Assembly (NCBI GenBank): GCA_965216365.1
Contig: CBDCFT010000015.1
Location: 248,001-312,000, forward strand
Direction of reading: 5' to 3'
Origin: CBDCFT01 sp965216365
Lineage (GTDB): Bacteria; Pseudomonadota; Gammaproteobacteria; Arenicellales; CBDCFT01
Length of the DNA: 64,000 nt
Shown here one piece after another: positions 18,488 to 28,323 of the stretch. The position numbers were made by a program, and so were the translations under genes. The notes beneath the pieces are model-generated. The model was not told where the DNA came from. It did no database searches and saw only the letters and a list, made by a program, of their open reading frames with translations. Position 1 is the first letter of the stretch; the number at the start of each line of letters is the position of its first letter.

Positions 18488-19654
18488 ATGAAACGCATTA
18501 CCGTTTTAGGGAACAACTCGGGCCGTAACGCCGGCGACGCGGCTATCCTGGGCAATCTACTGGCCGATGTATCCAGTGAATTCCCCGACGTGGAATTCAA
18601 GGTCACCACGACCAATACCAATTTTATCAATAAACATTTTGGTCAATACAACCTCAAGGCTGTTGGCATGATGCCCTGGCATGGTTGCTTAAAAAACTTC
18701 GGTATACCTTTGTTCCGCTCCATGTTGAATACCGATTTGATATTGATTTGCGACAATATTTTGTTCGATCGCAAGTTTTACAATCCGACGTTTAACAATT
18801 TATCTTCCATCGCCTTGATAGCGCCGTTTTGTAAAAAGAAGAATATTCCCATCGTGCACTACAACTGTTCGGTCGGGCCGATCGATTTTTCTTATGGGAA
18901 AAAGGCGTTACAAAAAGTGATGGATGCCAGTGCATTGGTCATTACACGCGACCTGCAAACAAAAGAGTTGTTTGACAATCTGGGAATCACTTACCCGGAA
19001 ATTCACATCCACGCCGACTGCGCGCTTAACACCACGCCACCGGACGATTCCCGCGTGGAAGAAATTATTCGCAAGGAAGGATTATTCCAGAACCCGAACG
19101 GCGCCATCGGTTTTAATGTTAACGCTTATATCGACAACTGGAGTATGACCGGAACGCTGACGCGTGAAGCATTCAGTAAAACCATTGCCGGCGCAATAGA
19201 CAAAGTGATCGAGCAAATGGATGTGGATATTGTATTTGTCGCAACACAAATCATGGATTTAAAAAACACCAACGAATGTTTAAACCATGTTAAAAACAGG
19301 CAGCGAGTCAAAGTTGTCTCCAACGCTGATTATACTTACGAAGAACTTACTGCACTGCTGGGTCGGGTTGAAGTCCATGCCGGTCTGCGAACGCATACTT
19401 TGATCTTTTCCGCAGCCATGAACACACCCATGATTGGCGTGTTGTCTTATCCCAAGAGTAATGGTTTTTTGCGCACCATCGGCCAGGAAAAATGGGTTGT
19501 GCCATTCGAGAAGTTCTCACCCGACAGTTTGTTCGAGATGATCAAAAGCGCATGGGATCAACGCGAACAAACCCGTGCCGAATTGAAGCCCATCGTGGAA
19601 GAGGAAAAACGCAAAGCCCGCGCCAGCGCGAAGCTATTGGCGCCGTTCTTGTAG
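18488..19654 (+). CDS. Polysaccharide pyruvyl transferase family protein
   Basis: 388 aa from ATG 18488. The N-terminus MKRITVLGNNSGRNAGDAAI is the family's GNxGDxA motif (PF04230, WcaK/CsaB type). The C-terminal half has ADYTYEELTALLG and the conserved VHAGLRTHTLIFSAAMNTP, with the His/Arg pair expected for the donor site. These enzymes transfer pyruvate from phosphoenolpyruvate to sugars in exopolysaccharides or cell-wall polymers. An upstream in-frame start (18428) would overlap the epimerase gene. Its co-occurrence with an FrhB-like gene at 22916 is a pattern known from exopolysaccharide clusters. Confidence 0.88.
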   Translation: MKRITVLGNNSGRNAGDAAILGNLLADVSSEFPDVEFKVTTTNTNFINKHFGQYNLKAVGMMPWHGCLKNFGIPLFRSMLNTDLILICDNILFDRKFYNPTFNNLSSIALIAPFCKKKNIPIVHYNCSVGPIDFSYGKKALQKVMDASALVITRDLQTKELFDNLGITYPEIHIHADCALNTTPPDDSRVEEIIRKEGLFQNPNGAIGFNVNAYIDNWSMTGTLTREAFSKTIAGAIDKVIEQMDVDIVFVATQIMDLKNTNECLNHVKNRQRVKVVSNADYTYEELTALLGRVEVHAGLRTHTLIFSAAMNTPMIGVLSYPKSNGFLRTIGQEKWVVPFEKFSPDSLFEMIKSAWDQREQTRAELKPIVEEEKRKARASAKLLAPFL

Positions 19655-19672
19655 GGTTGCGACAAATATCGC

Positions 19673-21016
19673 TTAAGTGGTTGCCTTGGTAATTTCGATC
19701 AAGCCGGTAAAAATGAATGACTTTAAGGCCATAAGATAAATGGCCAGTACAAAAGCGAATACGATTTTCTCGTTGTAGAACTTTTGACACGCGGCCAGGG
19801 TAAACCCGGTTACCGCGAACAACGAAAACTGATAACGCCCCTGGGGTTGGAAGTCCCGGGTCCAGGATTTGTATAAAGCCATTAAAAACACGGCGACAGC
19901 GGTGGCGAGACCCGCAAGTATTAACAGACGCTGGGTTCGCTCGCCACGAATCAGCACGGACAGACTTAAATAGGCGATGAATCCGCTGAGCAGGTATTTA
20001 AGAATTTCAAAATGTATGGCGCTGTTCGGAATCTGTAGATAACCGTAATAGCCAAAGGCGGAGCGGTAAACGACACCCGCCCAACCGGTATCCAAGATGT
20101 CGGATATGGTTTTGCCTTTTTTACGCCAATAAACTGTAGGCGCCGTATGTTCAACCGGCGTGCTGAGACGATAAGCCGTTTCCGCAGTTTGTTCCTTGCA
20201 CTCTTTAATGCGTTCCCATCTGTCGAATCCGTTCACCGCCTCATGGGCGAATATCCAGGAACCGCCCACGAGCAATGCTAGCAAGGAAACAATTACTGTT
20301 TTGCCGGCATATTCTTTCAGTGCATGTTTGATCCCGACATACCAGGCAAATATCAACGCGCACATACCGAGAAACAGTAAAAAGAAGTAGAAACTTTTTT
20401 TCAGTACCAGCACCAACCCAATTAGTATGCCCAACAGCATAAGGCTGGCAATCCGGTGCCGGTTAAGTTTGTCAAAAAGATGCCGGCGCGCAAAACTCGT
20501 AGGCTCGATTAGCTGATATGCCAGTAACACGGTGACAAATACCGCAAACCCTTCGGAGTTGAAATAACTGAACACGTACCACACCTGTGGCGACAGTAAC
20601 AATGGAAGGGCTACGAGGCGAAATCCTGGGCGCGCAAACGCCAACAGGATTATCAATACGAACAGCAAAATATTAAATAATCGCAGTTTGTGATAATCCC
20701 GCAGCGGCAAAACGTCCGCCAGGATCGCAAACTTACCCGCGATGTTGTAGACAATTTCGTCCGTGTTCAGGCGCGATGCGCCATAATTACTATACGTATG
20801 AATCGTGTCGGGTGCGCACAACTCGGGCGGCAAAATATGTTGTTTGTAGTACAGCGCCGCCAACATGTGCACAAACTCGTCCGGGTGGGCGTTCGAGCGA
20901 CTTATCGATGCCATTGCTACAATCAGAACCAGCGCAATGGTCAACGCATAGGGGACAAACATGCCATGCAGGATACCGTCGACATACAGATGTCGACCCG
21001 GTTGAATCGGTTTCAC
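19673..21016 (-). CDS. Multi-pass membrane protein, DUF2142-like (putative membrane glycosyltransferase)
   Basis: 447 aa with about ten to twelve hydrophobic segments. After the first segment comes SRSNAHPDEFVHMLAALYY, and near the C-terminus DFQPQGRYQFSLFAV. A PDE motif after TM1 and a late QGRY motif are what I recall for DUF2142 (PF09913) and related GT-C-like membrane proteins. The first periplasmic loop would hold the acidic catalytic candidate. The gene is convergent with the pyruvyl transferase gene, 18 bp away, and probably serves the same envelope pathway. Confidence 0.7.
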   Translation of the reverse strand: MKPIQPGRHLYVDGILHGMFVPYALTIALVLIVAMASISRSNAHPDEFVHMLAALYYKQHILPPELCAPDTIHTYSNYGASRLNTDEIVYNIAGKFAILADVLPLRDYHKLRLFNILLFVLIILLAFARPGFRLVALPLLLSPQVWYVFSYFNSEGFAVFVTVLLAYQLIEPTSFARRHLFDKLNRHRIASLMLLGILIGLVLVLKKSFYFFLLFLGMCALIFAWYVGIKHALKEYAGKTVIVSLLALLVGGSWIFAHEAVNGFDRWERIKECKEQTAETAYRLSTPVEHTAPTVYWRKKGKTISDILDTGWAGVVYRSAFGYYGYLQIPNSAIHFEILKYLLSGFIAYLSLSVLIRGERTQRLLILAGLATAVAVFLMALYKSWTRDFQPQGRYQFSLFAVTGFTLAACQKFYNEKIVFAFVLAIYLMALKSFIFTGLIEITKATT

Positions 21017-21275
21017 GGAATCAGGCTATGTACAGTGACTTGAACGGCTTCCCACCGCGGTATGGTAACCTTTTCCCCGTGCCGGCGTAAACAAACCTGC
21101 AATACCTTAACGACACTCATCTATGTTAGAGCGGCTGCGCCTGGATGTGCTGAAAGGTGATGGTGTTAAAATGCGCGCCCACCGCAGCCACATACTCAAT
21201 CACCACTGCTAACATGTCTTTCACCGCACTGGGAACTTGCACGGCAAACATAATCGCGTAGTCACCACTCTTTAC

Positions 21276-22268
21276 ATGTCCAAAACATTTCTTCTACGGG
21301 CGGCAAAGATACTGGTAACCGGAATCCTGCTAGCCTATGTGTTAAACAAGGCCGGCTTGTTTAATGCGAGCGGGCGACAGGAATTGTTTGGCATGTTTCG
21401 CGGTATGGACTGGCGCTTTGTGGTGTTGTCGTTGCTAGTGTCGCTACTGCTGAACTTTACCAGCGCATTCAAATGGCACGTTCTGGTCAGCTCACGCAAC
21501 GTTGACGTGCGGCTGCTCAGGTTATTTGCCTACTATTATATCGGGCGGTTCTTCAATCTGTTTTTGCCCACTAATATGGGTGGCGACGTTGTGCGAATGT
21601 ACAAGCTGGCCAAAAAAACCGGCAACAGCAAAGAGTCCGTGGCTTCGGTGTTTATGGAACGTTTCACTGGCATGATTACTCTGATGATCCTGGCGGCTAT
21701 CGCCTTTGTTGTTAGTTTCCGCACCTACAACATGCCGCGCATAACATTGAGTTTTTTGGTCATGGCTACGGCACTGGCCATTATCGGCTGGCTCATTCTG
21801 GACACGCGTCCGTTTAATTTTATCCGGCGGTTGCTGCTCGGCCGAATCAAAGTGCTGGATAAGTTGCTGGACAAATTGTCGGAAATTCAACACGCGGTGA
21901 TCTCTTACCGCCATAACAAAGGCGTGTTGTTGAAGGCATTTGGTATTTCCGTCGTGTTTTACTTTTTGGCTGTTGTTAATGTCTGGGTCAGTGGCCGCGC
22001 GCTCTCGCCGGAAATTCAATTTGTCAGCATGATAATCGCCGTGCCGGCCATCATGTTGATCATGAATATTCCAATCTCTGTCGGTGGTATTGGTTTGATG
22101 GAGTTCGCCTATACCGTCGTGTTTGAATTATTTGGCTACAGCGCCTTGCTCGCCCTGTCCACGGCCTTGCTCATTCGCTTTAAAACCCTGTTGGATGCCA
22201 CCGCTGGCGGCCTGCTATACCTTGTGGACAAAGATCGGCGTGATATGCGGGTGAATCAATCCGAATAG
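21276..22268 (+). CDS. Lysylphosphatidylglycerol synthase transmembrane-region family protein (UPF0104)
   Basis: About 330 aa with seven to eight membrane segments. Family hallmarks (PF03706) include FAYYYIGRFFNLFLPTNMGG, DVVRMYKL, SVFMERFTGM and the late MNIPISVGGIGLMEFAY. The catalytic LPG-synthase domain is absent; only the flippase-like membrane part is present. Such stand-alone proteins are found in lipid and glycan export clusters. The start is taken at ATG 21276, since the in-frame TTG at 21237 adds a short charged extension. Confidence 0.87.
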   Translation: MSKTFLLRAAKILVTGILLAYVLNKAGLFNASGRQELFGMFRGMDWRFVVLSLLVSLLLNFTSAFKWHVLVSSRNVDVRLLRLFAYYYIGRFFNLFLPTNMGGDVVRMYKLAKKTGNSKESVASVFMERFTGMITLMILAAIAFVVSFRTYNMPRITLSFLVMATALAIIGWLILDTRPFNFIRRLLLGRIKVLDKLLDKLSEIQHAVISYRHNKGVLLKAFGISVVFYFLAVVNVWVSGRALSPEIQFVSMIIAVPAIMLIMNIPISVGGIGLMEFAYTVVFELFGYSALLALSTALLIRFKTLLDATAGGLLYLVDKDRRDMRVNQSE

Positions 22269-22280
22269 TGTATTTGCCGG

Positions 22281-22877
22281 TCAAGCCACTTGCGGCTGCG
22301 GCGGTCTGGTACCGAATAAGTAGTAAACGAACCAGGCCAACACAATCAAAAGAAGCAGGCGGAAGAAATTAGCCACATAGGTTCCACGCACCCTTTGCGG
22401 CGAAATCTGTAACTCCAGTTGCGCGTCTTTACCTGTGGTTTTGAGCTTTAACCCGTTTTTGCCGATTTCGCTGGATCCAATATCTTTGATCATCCGAAGT
22501 TGTTTAAAGTCTTGCGGAGTAACGAGGCGAATACGCTTGTAGCCATCTTGATAGATCGCAAAGTAGCGCAAAATGACCAGTGTTTTTTCCCTGATGGTTG
22601 GATCAATACGAATGCGTGTGATGTTTGCTGTATGCGGTATGGTAAACAGGTAATTCTTTTTGTCCTTGAACACGCGGATGACTTTTGAACGCCCTTCCGC
22701 GTAACCGGATTCCTCGTTACCCCAATACACCTGGAGAAACGTTGTCACCGATGTCGTGATATTGACCTTCACATAAGCAACATGAGAAAAGTGGTACAGC
22801 AACGCACAAACACCCAGCAACACCAGAGCGAGAATCCAGGTACGCGCCTGGCGTGATAAAAAACCTATTTTAGACAT
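22281..22877 (-). CDS. Hypothetical membrane protein
   Basis: 198 aa from ATG 22877. One N-terminal membrane segment (TWILALVLLGVCALLYHF) is followed by about 120 extracytoplasmic residues and a C-terminal membrane segment (LLLLIVLAWFVYYLFG). The middle contains TTFLQVYWGNEESGY, which looks beta-rich. I recognise no family. It ends 12 bp from the convergent UPF0104 gene and starts 38 bp after the stop of the FrhB-like gene, so it is probably co-transcribed with the latter. Confidence 0.7.
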   Translation of the reverse strand: MSKIGFLSRQARTWILALVLLGVCALLYHFSHVAYVKVNITTSVTTFLQVYWGNEESGYAEGRSKVIRVFKDKKNYLFTIPHTANITRIRIDPTIREKTLVILRYFAIYQDGYKRIRLVTPQDFKQLRMIKDIGSSEIGKNGLKLKTTGKDAQLELQISPQRVRGTYVANFFRLLLLIVLAWFVYYLFGTRPPQPQVA

Positions 22878-22915
22878 ACAAACCGAGAGCAGAATTATTG
22901 TTGGTATTCTACCTG

Positions 22916-24268
22916 CTACACGCTTGATTGCGCAGATTTTTGATACTTTCGCTTCTTTAACCACATGCGCAAGTCGATGAGTGGCCGGGCTGAGCCGGAT
23001 GTCAAGAATTTGATCAACGGATAACGAAAGGATTTATGTTTACCCAGCCACAGCAGACTCGACACAGTTCGCTCAGACAGATTTTCTCTTATGGTTGCTT
23101 GCGGCACCGGCCGGTCATAACGCGGCACCGGGATACCCTTGCGTCGCCACCGTGCGGCGCGTAACGGCGCGTTAAGCCGCTTTCTCTTCGTTTGCAGTTG
23201 ATGAGTTTGGTAGTTGCTATCACCGGACACGTCTTTTGCTATGAGCGATCCACGCCGTATAGCTGTTTGTACCACGTCGACACCACGCTGGGTGCGGGCC
23301 AGAATGCGTGAATGCCCGGCGAATTTATAGTTGCCCTGCTTATCGCGCGTCCAGGTATCGCTCACCGACAGGTCGGAGAACTCGCAAGAGCCATCCATAC
23401 ACACCTGGCAACGAGGCGGCATGTACAGACCGGTAAAATAATTGTATGCACCGTCTTTATAGTTCGAATAATGCAGGTCGCGTATTTCACCGTCAGCCAT
23501 GACGGCTCGCATCTTGCCCGGCCATTCACCACCACGAAACTCAAAATCGCTAATTTGATCCGGCGTAATACCTTTGGTCCGCAATAATTCGGGAACGACA
23601 TAGGGTTCCAAAGCACCGCCACAAAATAAACCCACGACTGTAGTGACACGTTCGTTCAAGACAGTGTCTTTTTCAAAGGCCTGGCGCAATCCATGTACCT
23701 GACATGGCAACGCAGCCATTGCATAGGAACCGGGTGTATCCCGGATTTCGCGCAGTATCGCGTTCAACGGAATGACGGTATAACGCGAACCCTGGCTCGA
23801 GCACAATTCATCGCAGTCATGCGCGATAAACGGTTCGCCCAACCAGGGTTTATCCTGGCGCATACGGGTAACGACACAACCATCGACATCACCGTGTTCC
23901 AACAAATCTGACAAGAGCGCCGTCACTACGCCGCCGCCTGCGCCACCGCTACGAGTCGGCACATCGGCAGCGTGGGTCACAAAAGTCTGCGCGATACGTC
24001 CATCGAACGTTTGCGGGTCATGATCGTCTCCAAACGTAAGCCGATTTAATTTTTTATACTCGACCGTTCCACCCGGACACACATCCCCACACAACCCACA
24101 CCCTGTGCACTTGCTTTCATCTAAAACAGGATAGTAGTCGTCTTCATTCAGGCTGATTGCGCTTTCCGGACAAATACCTACGCAAGTACTCGAACGACAA
24201 CAGAGTGATTTTTCCCTAAACGCTACCGAGAGCACTGTTGTATCAACTTGCTGCAAGGAGGTATTCAC
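22916..24268 (-). CDS. Coenzyme F420 hydrogenase/dehydrogenase beta-subunit family Fe-S flavoprotein (FrhB-like), copy 1
   Basis: 450 aa. Near the N-terminus are two 4Fe-4S clusters: the unusual CCRSSTCVGICPE and the canonical CTGCGLCGDVCPGG. The FrhB N- and C-terminal domains (PF04422/PF04432) follow: TRSGGAGGGVVTALL, the flavin-region AALPCQVHGLRQ, VVGLFCGGA and the Cys-rich MPPRCQVCMDGS. Archaeal FrhB reduces F420. In proteobacteria without F420 these proteins often accompany polysaccharide pyruvyl transferases, as here, and their redox partner is unclear. A second, longer member lies at 32566. Confidence 0.88.
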   Translation of the reverse strand: MNTSLQQVDTTVLSVAFREKSLCCRSSTCVGICPESAISLNEDDYYPVLDESKCTGCGLCGDVCPGGTVEYKKLNRLTFGDDHDPQTFDGRIAQTFVTHAADVPTRSGGAGGGVVTALLSDLLEHGDVDGCVVTRMRQDKPWLGEPFIAHDCDELCSSQGSRYTVIPLNAILREIRDTPGSYAMAALPCQVHGLRQAFEKDTVLNERVTTVVGLFCGGALEPYVVPELLRTKGITPDQISDFEFRGGEWPGKMRAVMADGEIRDLHYSNYKDGAYNYFTGLYMPPRCQVCMDGSCEFSDLSVSDTWTRDKQGNYKFAGHSRILARTQRGVDVVQTAIRRGSLIAKDVSGDSNYQTHQLQTKRKRLNAPLRAARWRRKGIPVPRYDRPVPQATIRENLSERTVSSLLWLGKHKSFRYPLIKFLTSGSARPLIDLRMWLKKRKYQKSAQSSV

Positions 24269-24489
24269 AGTTTTGATGTGGGTGGCTAGACTGTTTAACG
24301 TGGATGTTATTTCCGCAACTTTGGTACTCTCTTAGGAAAAGTCATTTCAAATTCCTCGAATAAGTGGATTATCCGCGCTTGACTTATATCTAGATAGCAT
24401 AAAAACACGTCTTTTCCAATACTTATCGGTAGAATGTAATTAATTACTAAAACTTTGGTCTGATTCTATATGTTTAATCCGTACAGCCT

Positions 24490-26040
24490 ATGCCTAGCAC
24501 CCACAGTCGCGCTCAATTAGGCGGCGAAAATTTGTTTTCACAACTGCGCGCTCATTTCCCGGCAGACTTAGCGCGTGAGTTTCTTCGCACTTACGACGAC
24601 CATTCGTATACTTACGCGAACATGGTCGACACGTCCGGACGCATCGCGCAGATGTTGATCGACAAAGGCGTGCAACCTGGCGACCGGGTTGCCATGTACG
24701 TGGACAAAAGCCCGCAGGCTTTGTTTTTATATCTTGCAGCATTACGCGCAGGCGCTGTGTTCCTGCCGTTGAATACCGCTTACACCGCAAGTGAACTGCG
24801 ATACTTCTTGAATGACGCGCAACCCACTGTTTTGGTTTGCACTCCGGGGAAACAAGAAGCTTTAGCCGATATTGCAACGCGCGCGAAGGTAAATCACGTT
24901 CTGACACTCGATGCAAACGGTGCGGGCACGTTGATGGACTGTTCAAAAAAATTCGAACCCATTCAACAAGACGTGTCACGCGCCAGCGATGATCTTGCGG
25001 CAATTCTTTACACTTCCGGCACAACCGGACGTTCCAAAGGCGCGATGCTGACCCACGGCAACCTTGCCAGTAACACATTTGCGTTGACTAAATCATGGCG
25101 TTTTACCAGCGATGATTGTTTGTTGCATGCGTTGCCTATATTTCACACGCACGGTTTATTTGTCGCCACCAATGTGATACTGGCATGCGCGGGTTCGATG
25201 ATTTTTCTGCCACGGTTTAACGCCGATCAGATTATTCAATCGTTACCGGACGTAACGAGCATGATGGGAGTGCCAACATTTTATATGCGTCTGCTGTCGC
25301 GCGATGATTTCACAAAGGATCTGGTAGCGCACATTCGTTTATTTGTTTCCGGTTCAGCGCCTTTGTCAGCGGAGACTCATAAACAATTTGAACAACGCAC
25401 CGGTCATGCCATTCTCGAACGCTACGGCATGACGGAAACCAGCATGAACACATCCAACCCTTATGACGGCGAGCGTCGTGCAGGAACAGTTGGCTTTCCG
25501 CTACTGGGTATAGAAATAAGAATCACCGACCCTGAAACAAAAGCAGTATTACCCGATGGCGAGGTTGGCACTATTGAAATCCGTGGGCCTAATGTGTTCA
25601 AAGGTTACTGGCGCATGCCGGAAAAAACCGCGCAGGAATTTACCGAAGACGGTTTTTTTATCTCGGGCGATCTCGGGTTCATCGATGATCGAGGCTATTT
25701 ACAAATCGTCGGTCGTGATAAAGACTTGATTATTTCCGGTGGCTTCAATGTCTATCCGAAGGAAATCGAATCCGCGTTGGACAGCATGCCCGGTATTATT
25801 GAATCCGCCGTTGTTGGTGTACCGCATCCTGATTTCGGTGAAGGGGTTACCGCAGTTGTTGTTGTGGAATCCGGAAGCGAACAAAATGCAGTTTTAATTA
25901 AGGCGACGCTCGCATCCGAATTGGCTGCTTACAAGCTGCCCAAGAAAGTGTTGTTTGAAAGCGAATTGCCGCGCAACGCTATGGGTAAAATTCAGAAAAA
26001 ACTACTGCGTGAGAAATACGCGGCGATTTATCGGGAGTGA
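24490..26040 (+). CDS. matB: Malonyl-CoA / methylmalonyl-CoA synthetase (MatB-like AMP-dependent ligase)
   Basis: 516 aa of the acyl-CoA synthetase superfamily. Visible motifs are the P-loop LYTSGTTGRSKGAMLTH, ERYGMTETSMNTSNP, the adenylate-binding GDLG, and the C-terminal lysine in LPRNAMGKIQKKLL. The MatB signature RYGMTET and the overall sequence fit malonate-CoA ligase, which makes malonyl-CoA from malonate, CoA and ATP in the cytosol. No malonate transporter or malonyl-CoA decarboxylase is adjacent, so methylmalonate or another short dicarboxylate remains possible. The 740-aa gene starts 30 bp downstream. Confidence 0.87.
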   Translation: MPSTHSRAQLGGENLFSQLRAHFPADLAREFLRTYDDHSYTYANMVDTSGRIAQMLIDKGVQPGDRVAMYVDKSPQALFLYLAALRAGAVFLPLNTAYTASELRYFLNDAQPTVLVCTPGKQEALADIATRAKVNHVLTLDANGAGTLMDCSKKFEPIQQDVSRASDDLAAILYTSGTTGRSKGAMLTHGNLASNTFALTKSWRFTSDDCLLHALPIFHTHGLFVATNVILACAGSMIFLPRFNADQIIQSLPDVTSMMGVPTFYMRLLSRDDFTKDLVAHIRLFVSGSAPLSAETHKQFEQRTGHAILERYGMTETSMNTSNPYDGERRAGTVGFPLLGIEIRITDPETKAVLPDGEVGTIEIRGPNVFKGYWRMPEKTAQEFTEDGFFISGDLGFIDDRGYLQIVGRDKDLIISGGFNVYPKEIESALDSMPGIIESAVVGVPHPDFGEGVTAVVVVESGSEQNAVLIKATLASELAAYKLPKKVLFESELPRNAMGKIQKKLLREKYAAIYRE

Positions 26041-26070
26041 TCGATAGTCTTCGCTGATTATCGATACGCG

Positions 26071-28293
26071 ATGCCTCGTACTTTTTATGGCTATTTTTTT
26101 GTCGCCGGGTTGTTTATAGTCCATCAGGTATTGGCTGTTGACGAAACGCAGCGGCAAACAGGAGAAACTCTATTACCGGTTACCACGCTCAATTCGCCCG
26201 CAGCGGATAAAGTGAAAGCCTGGTACGAGGCGGGAACGGCTGCCGGAAATGCCGGTGATGTGTACGATAATCGTGACCGTGCCCACAGCCGGTTAAATCT
26301 GCAACACTTTCCTCAGTTAACACAGCGCCAATATACGGAAGCGGAAATTAAGGAGAATATTGATTTCGGCGCGCAACGGACCATCTCGCCAGGCGTTGTG
26401 TTTGGTAATTCGTCGACCGCCGGCGGTGTGTTATCCGGTGGCAGTAATGCGCGACGTTATTACACACGTGCACAGGGTTTGGATATATTGCATCGTCAAT
26501 ATCGCGCGAACAATTTGTATGTCTATCCGGAACACCGTGACCACGATCCCGGTCATAATGGATTGCCCGGTCACGGTGATTTGTTTCCAACCAATACACC
26601 TTACCTGATCACCTCCCAGGGATCGTCGGGTTCCGATCAACCCTTCTTACGTGCCTTGCCGTTAGTATTAGCGGCATTTCGTCCGCAAGTTAAACAACGT
26701 CTGGTGCGCAACGGCATGCTTATGCCGACCATACAAATGATTTTACGTGCAACATATCCCACTTCGAACCAAGCGATTGACTATCTTGACGCGAAAGCGC
26801 ACCCCACGGTATTCGAAGGTAAGAAAATTGACCCACTGGCCATGGTCGACATGGCACAGGCAATTAAACCAGATGACATTCCACCGATTGTGAGGTTGCG
26901 TGTACTTAACGAAACGCCGGTATTTCGCGGCAAGGATTTTTTTGATCCACAACCATCAGAAGCATTGGCTGGTACACCCGGTGTCATCGCGCGAATATTT
27001 CGTGGCGCGGCGTATCAACGGCGTATGCGTGTTAGCGTGCAAGACAGTTTTGACTTGAATAATCGTGAACTTGAATTTCACTGGGTGCTGCTGCGGGGTG
27101 ACAAAACGAAAGTTCGCATCACTCCGCAAAAGGACAACAATTCCGTCGCGGAAATCGAGGTAAGCTATCACCCGCGCATACCGATTCAAAATCGTTCTAT
27201 TGAATCCAGTCGCATTGACATCGGTGTGTTCGCCCACAATGGAAAATATTTCTCTGCCCCCGCATTCATCACCTGGTTCTCTCTCGATCACGAATCACGT
27301 GCTTATGCTGATGATGGTCGTGTACTGGAAATCGCATATGGCCTCGGCACGGTTCAGTCGCAAATTAACAATTGGGCTGGATTGTTGAGCATGCTGGAAC
27401 CAGAGCAACAATCACTCGGCGGGCGTTTATTACGTGCCTCTTTGCCCGAGAATTATCAACAAAAACTGCTCTCCTTTTCGCGGGAATTGACAACCCTTGG
27501 GGGCTTGTTTGACAGGGCAGAATCTAATCTTGCAACGGCATCCGATGATTTAAAAAGTGAACTGAGAAAACAGCATAATACCGCGCGGGATCGGCTTGAC
27601 GATTACATAAACGCAGCCCGGCCAGACCTGGACGGATTGTCCATAGATCAAATATTCAAAAATACTTTCTCAGGATTGTGGGAAGGTTCGAATCTGATCT
27701 CCCAAAACGAAGAACAACTGGCAGCGCTGGTCAAAGCTGTTTCTCGGGATAAACAACGCTTAATCCTCGAAACCAGGGATGAGTTGATCGACTATGGTGT
27801 TGCAAAGAAAAAAGAACCTGGCGACTCGTCGCTTTCGCTGACATTTTCAACAGATTTAAGCGAATTTGCGCACAATCAAATCGCACGATTCAATAGTGTG
27901 TTACTGAATGAATTGGTATTCAACCACGCGGTATCCTTTGAATTCAAAATTAACTACGTGGACCCACATTTATCCTTGCGTAAACAATGGCGCGACGTGT
28001 ATCGGTATAACGATGGCAAACAACTGCTCGGATGGACGCGTTATGAACCAGGACGCAAGACAGAATTCAATCACGATGGTCTGATTATTCTTGAACAGGA
28101 CGCGCTAGGCCGGTGTATTCGATGTAGAATCGTCAGCTATGAATTCGCCGACGGCAAAGGTGAAAACGACCGGCGTTACCCGGTGTGGACACCGCTGCAA
28201 CATGTACCCGGCAACCAAATCTGGACTTATCAATACGCCGATGATTCCGATTTTCGAGGCCGTGTCGCAGAACGGAGAAAGCCTGGTGGATAA
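26071..28293 (+). CDS. Exported protein of unknown function, 740 aa
   Basis: I do not recognise this family. The N-terminus has a signal peptide (FYGYFFVAGLFIVHQVLA before VDETQ). The first 200 residues are rich in His, Asp and Gly, including PEHRDHDPGHNGLPGHGD, which could bind metal. The middle (about 300-420) looks like beta-sandwich repeats (VRLRVLNETPVF, HWVLLRGDKTKV). Residues about 430-600 are helical with heptad-like Leu and charged residues. The C-terminus (IWTYQYADDSDFRG) looks beta-rich. It lies between the matB-like and TauD-like genes with gaps of 30 bp on each side, so all three are probably one operon. Function unknown. Confidence 0.75.
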   Translation: MPRTFYGYFFVAGLFIVHQVLAVDETQRQTGETLLPVTTLNSPAADKVKAWYEAGTAAGNAGDVYDNRDRAHSRLNLQHFPQLTQRQYTEAEIKENIDFGAQRTISPGVVFGNSSTAGGVLSGGSNARRYYTRAQGLDILHRQYRANNLYVYPEHRDHDPGHNGLPGHGDLFPTNTPYLITSQGSSGSDQPFLRALPLVLAAFRPQVKQRLVRNGMLMPTIQMILRATYPTSNQAIDYLDAKAHPTVFEGKKIDPLAMVDMAQAIKPDDIPPIVRLRVLNETPVFRGKDFFDPQPSEALAGTPGVIARIFRGAAYQRRMRVSVQDSFDLNNRELEFHWVLLRGDKTKVRITPQKDNNSVAEIEVSYHPRIPIQNRSIESSRIDIGVFAHNGKYFSAPAFITWFSLDHESRAYADDGRVLEIAYGLGTVQSQINNWAGLLSMLEPEQQSLGGRLLRASLPENYQQKLLSFSRELTTLGGLFDRAESNLATASDDLKSELRKQHNTARDRLDDYINAARPDLDGLSIDQIFKNTFSGLWEGSNLISQNEEQLAALVKAVSRDKQRLILETRDELIDYGVAKKKEPGDSSLSLTFSTDLSEFAHNQIARFNSVLLNELVFNHAVSFEFKINYVDPHLSLRKQWRDVYRYNDGKQLLGWTRYEPGRKTEFNHDGLIILEQDALGRCIRCRIVSYEFADGKGENDRRYPVWTPLQHVPGNQIWTYQYADDSDFRGRVAERRKPGG

Positions 28294-28323
28294 ACGCGTA
28301 CTCATTTCACAGACTAAATCGTA

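Noticed and set aside
21237..21275. TTG start at 21237 for the UPF0104 protein
   Set aside because: Adds 13 residues without family support; ATG at 21276 gives the expected N-terminus.
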